Part shown: positions 1-7,641 of the stretch, one piece after another
Numbering within the stretch: the first letter of the stretch is position 1
How the letters are laid out: each line of letters begins with the position of its first letter
DNA from: Methanobacterium sp. UBA176
GTDB taxonomy: Archaea; Methanobacteriota; Methanobacteria; Methanobacteriales; Methanobacteriaceae
Direction of reading: 5' to 3'
DNA length: 31,375 nucleotides
NCBI GenBank assembly: GCA_002505765.1
Contig: DAVZ01000062.1
Coordinates: forward strand, 1 to 31,375
The notes under the pieces: generated by a model
Told to the model about the DNA's origin: nothing
What the model saw: only the letters and a program-made list of their open reading frames with translations
Database searches by the model: none
Program-made: the position numbers and the translations under genes

Positions 1-76
1 AATCAACCGCAGAAACAGCTCCAGAAAATAGCAGGCACACCACTAATAAAACAGTCGCTGCTAAAATTCTCTTCAA
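1..76 (-). CDS. Secreted or surface protein, N-terminal fragment (runs off left edge)
   Basis: A partial reading frame enters the window on the minus strand. From the TTG at 76-74 it encodes a classical signal peptide: a basic start (MKRI), a hydrophobic core (LAATVLLVVCLLF) and a small-residue cleavage motif (SGAVSA), followed by VD where the mature protein should begin. The SD GGAGGG lies 7 nt upstream, which favours this TTG over the in-frame TTG at 82, which sits too close to the SD. Only about 25 codons are visible, so the function cannot be assigned. The protein should be exported by the Sec pathway. It is transcribed away from the glycan cluster and may be unrelated to it. Confidence 0.6.
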   Translation of the reverse strand, partial: MKRILAATVLLVVCLLFSGAVSAVD

Positions 77-79
77 TTT

Positions 80-90
80 CAAACCCTCCC
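80..90 (-). promoter_or_regulatory. Strong SD for the secreted-protein gene
   Basis: On the minus strand the sequence reads GGGAGGGT just ahead of the TTG at 76-74. This is near-consensus for the archaeal anti-SD and sets the start. Confidence 0.55.
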
Positions 91-524
91 TGAGATTTTA
101 CTTAAAGCCATTAAAACCCCTGAAGATGATAAAAAAGAGTATTGGGGAATTTTAGCCCATCAAGACTCTATTATGGATTATAATAGTTTTATGTAACCAC
201 TTTCATTCGTTAATAAAATTATTATAATCACATTCAAAAATAAATAAATGAACAACATTGTGAAAAAATAGTAATAACTAACACAAGCCAATTTAGCAAA
301 ACCATTGTTATAGTTCATTAAAAAAGGTTAATAACACCAAATAGAAGTTAAAATCCTAATAATGAAAAATGTGAAATATTATCCATTATTCATTAAATTA
401 AATTTAATATAAAATAAATACAATTATGCGAAATATGGAAAAATAAAAATATTATACCATAATCTATTTTAAAAATTTAAATTACATAAGCTACAGATAT
501 TATTATCCAGGAATTATTAATTTG

Positions 525-534
525 AATTATATAC
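525..534 (+). promoter_or_regulatory. Candidate TATA box of the epimerase
   Basis: AATTATATAC lies about 50 nt before the ATG at 579. With usual archaeal spacing, transcription would begin near 555, leaving a short leader that includes the GAGTGAG ribosome-binding site. Assigned by pattern and spacing only. Confidence 0.35.
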
Positions 535-578
535 TGGTTTTATTGGGTTTATCTCCATAAAAATCAAAGAGTGAGTAA

Positions 579-1508
579 ATGAAAAACAAAAAAGTAGTGG
601 TTACAGGTGGACTGGGATTTATAGGATCGAACATAGTTGAAAGACTTAATAATGACAATGAAGTCCTTATTGTAGATGACCAGTCTTCTGGAAAGATAGA
701 AAATATAAAACACCTTGATTTTACAAAAATCGACACCACACTGGGCAGTATAACCACAATTAATCTTGAGGAAATCTTTGATGGCTGTGATTATGTATTT
801 CACCAGGCAGCAAAGACAAGCGTGCCTGAAAGTATAAATGATCCTTTAAGCTCTAATGAAGTAAATATAACAGGAACTTTAAGGGTTCTCGAAGCAGCTA
901 AAAATGTAAATATTAAAAAATTAGTTTTTGCCTCTTCATCCGCAGTTTATGGAGATGCAGAAACATTACCCCTCATTGAGGATGTTCCTGTTCGTCCTTT
1001 ATCGCCATATGCAGCCACAAAAGCTGCTGGAGAATTGTACTGCAGTGTTTATTCAGAAGTATATGGGCTTCCTACTGTTTCTCTTAGGTATTTCAATGTA
1101 TTTGGCTCAAGGCAGGACCCCAATTCTCAGTATGCTGCAGTGATTCCAAATTTTATAGATAAACTGCTTAAAAACGAAAGTCCAGTTATATATGGCGATG
1201 GAGAACAGAGTAGAGATTTTGTATCTGTAAAAAGCGTTGTTAACGCCAATGTACTCGCTGCAGAATCCAAAGAAACAGGTTCGTTTAACATAGGTCTTGG
1301 AATGAGCACAACTGTAAATAAGCTATTCGAAATGATTAATGATATTCTTGGAAAGGATATAACACCTGTATATGAAAGTGAAAGACCAGGAGATATCAAA
1401 CATTCAGTTGCAGACATTTCTAAAGCAAGAGTATTTGGATTTAATGGAGAATCTGATTTTAAAGATGATTTAGAGGAAACTATCCAGTGGTTTATAGACA
1501 AAAAATAG
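579..1508 (+). CDS. galE: NAD-dependent UDP-sugar 4-epimerase, WbpP/GalE type
   Basis: Extended short-chain dehydrogenase of 309 aa. Visible motifs are the NAD-binding GGLGFIGSN (residues 10-18), SSSAVYG (119-125) with the catalytic Ser, and the YAATK pair Tyr144/Lys148. The stretch RYFNVFG followed by RQDPN and YAAVIP resembles WbpP/Gne-type enzymes that interconvert UDP-GlcNAc and UDP-GalNAc, sometimes also UDP-Glc/UDP-Gal, better than classical GalE. It is slightly shorter than bacterial WbpP (about 340 aa) but appears complete. The ATG has a GAGTGAG SD. It is cytosolic and first in a rightward series; 86 nt separate it from the next gene. The UDP-HexNAc it makes could feed the glycans of this cluster or pseudomurein precursors. 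The family is certain; substrate preference is inferred. Confidence 0.88.
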   Translation: MKNKKVVVTGGLGFIGSNIVERLNNDNEVLIVDDQSSGKIENIKHLDFTKIDTTLGSITTINLEEIFDGCDYVFHQAAKTSVPESINDPLSSNEVNITGTLRVLEAAKNVNIKKLVFASSSAVYGDAETLPLIEDVPVRPLSPYAATKAAGELYCSVYSEVYGLPTVSLRYFNVFGSRQDPNSQYAAVIPNFIDKLLKNESPVIYGDGEQSRDFVSVKSVVNANVLAAESKETGSFNIGLGMSTTVNKLFEMINDILGKDITPVYESERPGDIKHSVADISKARVFGFNGESDFKDDLEETIQWFIDKK

Positions 1509-1594
1509 ATACTTTAACATAGCAAATAATTTTTTATGTAATTTACAATTGATTTTAGAAAAACTATTTAGAGCTTAAAAACTCAGGTGATCAG

Positions 1595-3289
1595 TTGGAC
1601 TTTAAAAAACACCTCAAAACTAATAAAAATTCGCTCCATGATAACTTTTATAAAGATCCGCTCTTTATACTCATATTAATTACAGCATCAGTCACTTTTT
1701 ACCTTTTAAATGTCCAGATAAGGATAGGAGTTCCTTATTGGGACGTTTTTAATTACCTAAACAATGCCCTGTACTTTGCAAGTATGGGAAATGGTGGGGT
1801 GCTTTATTTACCTCCCCTTATCCCTATTTTAACTTCCATATTTTTTAGATTTGGATACATTTCCCAAAATGCCATTTTCATTGTAGACAGCATAATTTTC
1901 ATTATTGGGCTAATTGGATTCTATTTGCTTTTAAATCAGCGTTTTAATAAAAAACAAAGTTTTACAGGAAGTATTATTTTCCTATCATTACCCGTGGTCA
2001 TGCCCTGGATTGCTTCAGGCGGCATAGATATACCCGCCATTTCCTTTTCTATATGGGCAATTCTTTTTACTGTTCTTGGAGTTAAGAAGAACTCAAAATT
2101 CTTTTATCTGGTTCTACCTCTGATAATGATTTCGTTCCTTACAAGGTATACTTCAGGATTAATTCTTGTTCCAATACTTTTCTATTCCTTGATAAATATA
2201 AAAAACATTAGAAATATTAAAATAATATTTTTGGGGGTTTTGTTAGAAGCATTAATCATGATATCTGCGTTTTTATATTTCTACCATAATTTAGGAACAA
2301 TTGACTCTTTCTACGCACTACTCGTTAATGTAATCACCTTTACATCTAAAGGAATAGGAGACGTTGCCTATAATCCAAATAAGTTGTATTATATCCAGAA
2401 TATTTTAAATTACATTTCATTTTCCCCGTTTCAGGGAACTTATGACCAGCTTTTAAATCCATCAAGAGGTAATCCCTCAATATTATCATATATAACCGCT
2501 ATAATTGCTTTAATTGGGCTTAGTTTTTATATTTATAGGATTTTAAATTCGAGATTCAATAATACGAATGTTTTAGAAAAAAAATTAACAATAAAATTAA
2601 TTTTGATGGTTGCTCTTATAACTGGCTTTATGATTTCATCTATCAACATGCAGTATTCGCTAAGCGTGCTTATTTTTTTCTTTATATGTGTTGTAATCCA
2701 TAAATTATTAAAAAACTCCAAAAGAAAAAGTTTTAACATGGATTTAATGATTTTTTCCTGGTTTGGAGCATATTTAATATTCCAGAGCACTCTGGGGGTA
2801 AAAGTGGATAGATATTTTATTACAATGGCCCCTGCACTGGTATATTTCATTTTGTTAGGTTTAAGTGAATTTATGAACATTATCAGGCCAGAAATTAAAA
2901 ATCAGAACTTAAAATCGTGGGGAATTTATTTAATCATAGCTCTTTTATTTTTATCAACATCCACAGCAACTTACATAGGACATACACCTAAAAAATGCTT
3001 TACTAAGGACATAGAGAGTGCAAGTAACTGGTTGAAAGTATATGATCCTAATTACAGTGATAAAATCATTACATCTGATTATCCCAACTCTGTATCCTGG
3101 TATCTTAAAAAAGAAGTTAGGGGAGCATTTCCACGATTTTACGAGAGTTCAGATGATTTTTCCAATGCCCTGCAAAAAAAGAATGCAGATTACTATATAG
3201 ATTCTTTAAGTGAACCTAAACTATATCTTAAAGGATATCAAATAATTAACAGATTTGGTAATGTGGTTATTTACAGAAAAATAATATGA
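1595..3289 (+). CDS. Polytopic membrane glycosyltransferase, GT39/ArnT-like (GT-C)
   Basis: 564 aa starting at TTG, fixed by the SD AGGTGATC at 1585-1592. About 11-13 hydrophobic helices span residues 25-465, followed by a soluble C-terminal domain of about 100 aa. After the first helix, the loop contains YWDVFNYL with an acidic residue where GT-C enzymes of the PMT/ArnT type keep their catalytic Asp. A later GGIDIPA loop is also typical of that superfamily. The likely role is transfer of a sugar from a polyprenyl-phosphate donor to a glycan or protein on the outer face of the membrane. Donor and acceptor cannot be read from sequence. It is followed 75 nt later by a GT-B protein on the same strand, so the two may be co-transcribed. 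Confidence 0.75.
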   Translation: MDFKKHLKTNKNSLHDNFYKDPLFILILITASVTFYLLNVQIRIGVPYWDVFNYLNNALYFASMGNGGVLYLPPLIPILTSIFFRFGYISQNAIFIVDSIIFIIGLIGFYLLLNQRFNKKQSFTGSIIFLSLPVVMPWIASGGIDIPAISFSIWAILFTVLGVKKNSKFFYLVLPLIMISFLTRYTSGLILVPILFYSLINIKNIRNIKIIFLGVLLEALIMISAFLYFYHNLGTIDSFYALLVNVITFTSKGIGDVAYNPNKLYYIQNILNYISFSPFQGTYDQLLNPSRGNPSILSYITAIIALIGLSFYIYRILNSRFNNTNVLEKKLTIKLILMVALITGFMISSINMQYSLSVLIFFFICVVIHKLLKNSKRKSFNMDLMIFSWFGAYLIFQSTLGVKVDRYFITMAPALVYFILLGLSEFMNIIRPEIKNQNLKSWGIYLIIALLFLSTSTATYIGHTPKKCFTKDIESASNWLKVYDPNYSDKIITSDYPNSVSWYLKKEVRGAFPRFYESSDDFSNALQKKNADYYIDSLSEPKLYLKGYQIINRFGNVVIYRKII

Positions 3290-3364
3290 ATTCAAATAAT
3301 GCCCTGTTTGCAAAATAAACTATTCACATATAATAATTTCATTTAATACTGATTAGGTGCTTCA

Positions 3365-5158
3365 ATGCCTGTTAATAAAATCAATATTATTCTGGAACCT
3401 GTTTACACCAGAAAAGGATCTTTATACCTCATTGAGAAATTTATCCGGTTTAATGAACTTAGACTTTTTATTATTCCCAAAATAAGGGATTTATCCTCTA
3501 AATATCTTTTAAAAATTTTTTCTACAGATAAAGAGGTTGTGTCTTTCATTAAAGGTCATGGAATTCAGAACGTGTTTTTATTAAAACCTGATCAAAATAA
3601 AAGTGTGGATATATCCTTAAAGGTTAAAGACATTGTAAACAGACTGTTTGAAGACGAAGATATCATTAAATCACTGTATTTTGATGGAATTAACATTCAA
3701 ACCATTCTGGAATATGAAATAGCCATTAAATTAAACGAAACATACAATAAAATCGCCAGCTATGAAAATGCCCTGGATGAAGATACAGATACCATCTTTT
3801 TAGAAAGTTCTAATTCGCCCCATGGCAAAATAATAGATTATATCTGCAAAAAACAGGGAATTAAATTAAAATACCTTAATCCTTCTTTTTTCAGGAAAAT
3901 AAGGGATAAAATAGCTGACCTTATGAATTACAGAGATTTGAACTATCTGGAGAATCTAAAAGTATATTCTAAAAAATCTCCAAAATCCTCTTCAAAGGTA
4001 ATTTTAGTAGATGCAGTATATGTTAATTATCTAAGGAACATAATACCAGTAATTAAAGAAATGTGCAGTAATCCAGACTTTAAATTTTATTTCATTTCCA
4101 ATGAAGAAGATCTTAAAGAATTCAATATTGAATATGATGTAATAAATGAATTCAAGCCAGGAAAAGTTAAAAGTGAAGAAATAAAGCCATTGTTAAACCT
4201 ATTGTTTTCTGATAAAAATCTTTTAAATGCCATGGATAAAAAAGATTTTGATTTATTTAGGGGGGAATTTTTCAGCTTATTTCAACGAAGATTACCATAT
4301 TTATTATTCAAATTGAGATTGGCCAGTAATTTTATTTCACATGTGCATCCAGATATTGTTCTTGTGGGTGATGACCGTTCTACTATTACAAGGGCAAGCA
4401 TTTTGCCTGCAAAAGATGAAAATATACCTGTTGTTGAAATACAGCACGGTTTATTCAGCCTGCCTGAAATATTTGTTCATATAATGCCCAAACCAGTATC
4501 TGATAAAATATGCGTCTGGGGAAATTCAAGCAGAGAATATTTACTTAAACTTGGATTTGAAGATGAAAGGATTGAAATAACCGGATCACCTGAGTTTGAT
4601 GAACATAGAAAATTTGCTGAAGGATTTAAAGATAAAGAAGACAAAATAATCCTTTTTGCCACTCAGTCACTTTACAAGAACATTAATTTAGAATCTATTG
4701 AAGAAATGGTTACAAATGAAAAACTCAAAGATTATAAGGTTTATATTAAACCCCATCCAGACGAAGATCCAGTTTCTTATAAATTTTTGGAGGAAAAACA
4801 CCCCCATAAAGTTTTTGTCAGGCCAAAAAATGAGAATTTATCCTATTTGTTAGCTATTTCAGATGTTGTATTAACTGTTACATCTACAGTTGGATTAGAA
4901 GCAGCTATTTTGGATAAACCTTTAGTATGCATTAATTTTTTAAGGGAAAAATCCATGTATGTTGATGATGGAATAGCTTTAGATGCAACAGATGCAGAAG
5001 AATTAGTTGATGCTATAAATAAAGTGTTTGAGAATGATATCTCAAAAATTCTATCTGAAAAAAGGTCTGAATTTTTAAAAAAGTATGTTTATGGCCCGGA
5101 TGGTAAATCGGCCCATAGAATTATGGGAATTATTAAAGGTCTAATCTGTGATTCCTGA
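3365..5158 (+). CDS. Large GT-B-fold surface-carbohydrate transferase-like protein
   Basis: 597 aa, soluble, ATG start with AGGTG at about 3355. The C-terminal half (roughly residues 200-590) has the signature of CDP-glycerol glycerophosphotransferase/capsule-type GT-B proteins: VLVGDDRST, then EIQHGLFSLPE, CVWGNSSREYLLKLG, ITGSPEFD, YIKPHPDEDP and TSTVGLEAAILDKPLV. The first 200 residues form an additional alpha/beta region that I do not recognise, with SNSPHGKIIDYICKKQGIK near its end. It could transfer a sugar or a phospho-polyol. Lying just upstream of the nonulosonate operon, it could be a nonulosonate transferase, but no diagnostic motif proves this. It has no PseG or NeuC signature, so it does not supply the missing UDP-sugar hydrolase. 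The family call is good; the reaction is open. Confidence 0.65.
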   Translation: MPVNKINIILEPVYTRKGSLYLIEKFIRFNELRLFIIPKIRDLSSKYLLKIFSTDKEVVSFIKGHGIQNVFLLKPDQNKSVDISLKVKDIVNRLFEDEDIIKSLYFDGINIQTILEYEIAIKLNETYNKIASYENALDEDTDTIFLESSNSPHGKIIDYICKKQGIKLKYLNPSFFRKIRDKIADLMNYRDLNYLENLKVYSKKSPKSSSKVILVDAVYVNYLRNIIPVIKEMCSNPDFKFYFISNEEDLKEFNIEYDVINEFKPGKVKSEEIKPLLNLLFSDKNLLNAMDKKDFDLFRGEFFSLFQRRLPYLLFKLRLASNFISHVHPDIVLVGDDRSTITRASILPAKDENIPVVEIQHGLFSLPEIFVHIMPKPVSDKICVWGNSSREYLLKLGFEDERIEITGSPEFDEHRKFAEGFKDKEDKIILFATQSLYKNINLESIEEMVTNEKLKDYKVYIKPHPDEDPVSYKFLEEKHPHKVFVRPKNENLSYLLAISDVVLTVTSTVGLEAAILDKPLVCINFLREKSMYVDDGIALDATDAEELVDAINKVFENDISKILSEKRSEFLKKYVYGPDGKSAHRIMGIIKGLICDS

Positions 5159-5234
5159 ATTAATAAATATTTCTTTTTATAAACTCTTCAAATCATTTAA
5201 AAAGTTAGCAAAAATGATTCCTGTGGAAAATTTA

Positions 5235-5285
5235 TTTAGTATAGCTAAACTAATACTAAACAATTGCATCTATTCTAAATAGATG
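5235..5285 (+). repeat. Two adjacent perfect inverted repeats (tandem stem-loops)
   Basis: TTTAGTAT (5235-5242) pairs with ATACTAAA (5253-5260), and seven bases later CATCTATT (5267-5274) pairs with AATAGATG (5278-5285, 3-nt loop). Both stems are perfect 8-mers. In such AT-rich DNA single stems of this size are expected by chance; two in tandem in a leader are more noteworthy. Confidence 0.4.
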
Positions 5286-5470
5286 AGTATTAACTTAAGA
5301 TGAGAAATGTCTACAGATTAGGAAAATAATATACTATGAAGATTAAAATCATGCTTTAAATTATTAAATCAAATAAATTGATTTTAGAATGATTAAAAAC
5401 TAAAAATATAAACTCAGTGAATTATTAAAAATTACGTGAAAATTTTAATTACATTTTATAGAACTTAAAA

Positions 5471-5476
5471 GGAGGT
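5471..5476 (+). promoter_or_regulatory. Consensus SD that fixes an ATT start
   Basis: GGAGGT, six bases before ATT 5483-5485. The frame has a TAG stop at 5459-5461 and no ATG, GTG or TTG between that stop and GTG 5711, so this SD points to initiation at ATT. Confidence 0.65.
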
Positions 5477-5482
5477 TACAAT

Positions 5483-6643
5483 ATTAGAAACTCATATTTA
5501 CCCCCATTTAGACACTCTATTGAAAAAGAAGAAATAAATGAAGTAATAGATACCTTAAAATCTGATTGGATTACTACAGGACCTAAAACTTTTAAATTTG
5601 AAAATGATTTTACCAAAACCGTTGGTTCCAAATATGCAATCGCAGTTAACTCGTGCACTGCAGCTTTACATCTTTCTCTTGCAGCTATTAACGTTAAAAC
5701 AGGAGATGAAGTGATTACATCTCCCTTAACTTTTGCTGCTACAACTGAAGTGATTATACATTTAGGTGCAAACCCAGTTCTTGTCGATATTGAACTTGAT
5801 ACATATAATATGGATCCTTCTAAAATAGAGAATAAAATAAATGATAAAACCAGAGCTATAATTCCAGTTCACTATGCAGGAAATCCCTGTAAAATGGATG
5901 AAATAACAAAGATTGCTAAAGAATACGATTTAACAATTATAGAAGATGCAGCACATGCTATTGGTACAGAATATAAAAATAAAAAAGTTGGAAATATTGG
6001 TGATCTCACTTGTTTTAGTTTTTATGCTACTAAAAATATAACCACTTCAGAAGGAGGGATGGTAACTACAAATGATAAACAACTAGCTGATAAAATAAGG
6101 ATTTTAAGTCTACATGGAATCAGTAAAGATGCCTGGAATAGATATTCTGCAGAAGGCTCATGGTATTATGAAATCATTTATCCTGGATTTAAATATAATA
6201 TGAGTGATTTACAGGCCAGTATTGGTATTCATCAACTTAAAAAGTTAAATAAAATGCAGGGAAGAAGACATGAAATTGCAAAATTGTATAATCAAGCATT
6301 TGAAAATATCCCGGAATTAGTACTTCCACATCATGACAAATTTGTAGAGCATGCATGGCATTTATATCCCCTTTTAATCAGAATTGAATCATTAAAAATT
6401 GATAGAAATGAATTTATTGAGGCATTAAAAGCTGAAAACATTGGCACAAGTGTGCATTTCATCCCATTACATTTACATCCCTATTACAAAGACACTTATG
6501 GATATGAATATGGTGATTTTCCAAACACTGAATATTTTTATGAAAGAGAAATTTCATTACCCATCTACCCAAAAATGACCAATGAAGATGTACATGACGT
6601 TGTAAATGCTGTTAAAAAAATAATTAATTCTAATAAGGTGTAA
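5483..6643 (+). CDS. DegT/DnrJ/EryC1-type PLP sugar aminotransferase (ATT start)
   Basis: 386 aa if translated from ATT 5483. The first 76 codons before the first conventional start (GTG 5711) encode the normal family N-terminus: SYLPPF, SDWITTGPK and the substrate-site AVNSCTAALHLSL. A GTG-started protein would lack part of the active site. Further motifs are EDAAHAIG and the PLP lysine in FYATKN (about Lys184). The family transfers an amino group from glutamate to a 4-keto-6-deoxy-UDP-sugar. The dehydratase at 9454 would supply that substrate and the acetyltransferase at 9060 would acylate the product. The N-terminus resembles ArnB/PseC/LegC types and I cannot separate them by eye. The stop lies 2 nt before neuB, so they are translationally close. 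Confidence 0.85.
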   Translation: MRNSYLPPFRHSIEKEEINEVIDTLKSDWITTGPKTFKFENDFTKTVGSKYAIAVNSCTAALHLSLAAINVKTGDEVITSPLTFAATTEVIIHLGANPVLVDIELDTYNMDPSKIENKINDKTRAIIPVHYAGNPCKMDEITKIAKEYDLTIIEDAAHAIGTEYKNKKVGNIGDLTCFSFYATKNITTSEGGMVTTNDKQLADKIRILSLHGISKDAWNRYSAEGSWYYEIIYPGFKYNMSDLQASIGIHQLKKLNKMQGRRHEIAKLYNQAFENIPELVLPHHDKFVEHAWHLYPLLIRIESLKIDRNEFIEALKAENIGTSVHFIPLHLHPYYKDTYGYEYGDFPNTEYFYEREISLPIYPKMTNEDVHDVVNAVKKIINSNKV

Positions 6644-6645
6644 TT

Positions 6646-7641
6646 ATGTTTGAAATATCTCAAATTATTGGCTTAAATAACAAAACACTGATAATTGCTG
6701 AAGCAGGAATAAACCATGATGGAAGTTTTTCACAGGCAGCAAAACTCATAGAAGAAGCGGCTTCTTCAGGTGCGGATGTGATAAAATTCCAAATTTTTGA
6801 AGCTGAAGAATTTTGTAGTGAAAATTCAGAATTTTTTGATCTTTTTAAATCTTTAGAGCTTAAGGAAAAAGAATGGATAAAACTATCAAAAATAGCTGCA
6901 AAAAATCAAATAGTATTCACAGCAAGTGTATTTGGGAAAAATAGTGCAGATTTATTAGAAAGAACGAAAGCACCTTTCTATAAAATTGCATCTGGAGATA
7001 TCAATAATTTACCTTTATTAGATTATATAGCAAAAAAAGATAGACCAATTATATTATCAACTGGAATGTCTAATCTCTGTGATATTGAAAGTGCCATAAA
7101 TCAGATCAACATAAATGGTAATAATAAAGTTGCTTTAATGCATTGTGTATCAAATTATCCTACAAAATATGATGAAACAAATCTACAGGTAATTCAAACG
7201 CTTAAAACTACATTTGACGTGCCTGTAGGATTTTCTGATCATACCATTGGACCCTTACTACCAGCTCTAGCTGTAATTTCTGGAGCCAGTATTATTGAAA
7301 AACATTTCACTTTAGATCAAAAACTTCCAGGACCTGATCACAAATTATCCCTTGATCCAGCTAGTTTCAAAGCAATGGTAAACAATATAAGGATAGCTGA
7401 AAAATCCATTGGAAATGGGATTAAAAGCCTTACTCAAGGCGAAAAAGAATTAAAAAAATTAGCGAGAAGAAGTATCACTGCTAATGAAGATATAAATCAA
7501 GGAACCATTTTAAAAGAGAATCAACTGAAAATAGTTAGACCTGGAATTGGAATAGAGCCCAAATATCTCGGAATTATTAAAGGAAGAATGTTAAGAAAGG
7601 ATGTTAAGAAAAATCAACCTATCACTTGGAATTTACTATGA
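6646..7641 (+). CDS. neuB: NeuB-family nonulosonic (sialic-acid-like) acid synthase
   Basis: 331 aa. The N-terminal TIM-barrel domain (about 1-265) shows IIAEAGINHDG, DVIKFQ, KIASGD, ILSTGMS, GFSDHT, EKHFTLD and LPGPDH, all hallmark NeuB/PseI/LegI motifs for condensing phosphoenolpyruvate with an N-acyl-hexosamine. The C-terminal 60 residues (ARRSITANEDINQG onward) form the SAF/antifreeze-like domain. The ATG follows an AAGGTG SD that overlaps the end of the aminotransferase gene. With a 4,6-dehydratase, an aminotransferase and an acetyltransferase in the same operon, the substrate is more likely a 2,4-diacetamido-2,4,6-trideoxyhexose, giving legionaminic- or pseudaminic-type acid, than plain ManNAc. 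Family assignment is secure; the exact sugar is inference. Confidence 0.92.
   Translation: MFEISQIIGLNNKTLIIAEAGINHDGSFSQAAKLIEEAASSGADVIKFQIFEAEEFCSENSEFFDLFKSLELKEKEWIKLSKIAAKNQIVFTASVFGKNSADLLERTKAPFYKIASGDINNLPLLDYIAKKDRPIILSTGMSNLCDIESAINQININGNNKVALMHCVSNYPTKYDETNLQVIQTLKTTFDVPVGFSDHTIGPLLPALAVISGASIIEKHFTLDQKLPGPDHKLSLDPASFKAMVNNIRIAEKSIGNGIKSLTQGEKELKKLARRSITANEDINQGTILKENQLKIVRPGIGIEPKYLGIIKGRMLRKDVKKNQPITWNLL

Larger units (their letters stand above)
77..578. other. Non-coding divergent region, about 500 bp
   Basis: Extremely AT-rich spacer between the leftward secreted-protein gene and the rightward epimerase. No open frame looks coding. It contains a 7-bp inverted repeat at 168-186 (CTATTAT, 5-nt loop, ATAATAG) overlapping a TATA-like stretch that could serve the leftward gene, and a TATA-like TTATATAC at 527-534 for the rightward gene. 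Nothing else is recognised. Confidence 0.5.
5159..5482 (+). other. Non-coding leader before the nonulosonate operon, about 325 bp
   Basis: AT-rich, no coding frame. It holds a T-rich tract at 5170-5180 that may terminate the upstream genes, two adjacent perfect stem-loops at 5235-5260 and 5267-5285, a TATA-like AAATATAAA around 5404-5413, and the SD GGAGGT at 5471-5476 for the ATT-started aminotransferase. Confidence 0.5.

Noticed and set aside
168..186. 7-bp inverted repeat in the first intergenic region as an operator
   Set aside because: The arms are short and made almost entirely of A and T, overlapping a TATA-like stretch; such repeats are expected by chance here.
1127..1501. Antisense frame of 124 codons inside the epimerase gene
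   Set aside because: It lies wholly within a well-supported gene on the other strand, has no SD and no recognisable domain. Other antisense frames in the window were rejected for the same reason.
5711..6643. Shorter aminotransferase starting at GTG 5711
   Set aside because: It would remove about 76 conserved residues, including the substrate-binding NSCTAALHL region, and GTG 5711 has no SD at proper spacing beyond a chance GGAG.
7626..7640. TTG 7626 as the start of the cytidylyltransferase-GT2 fusion
   Set aside because: ATG 7638 overlaps the neuB stop as ATGA and directly precedes the conserved beta-strand, leaving no need for four extra residues.
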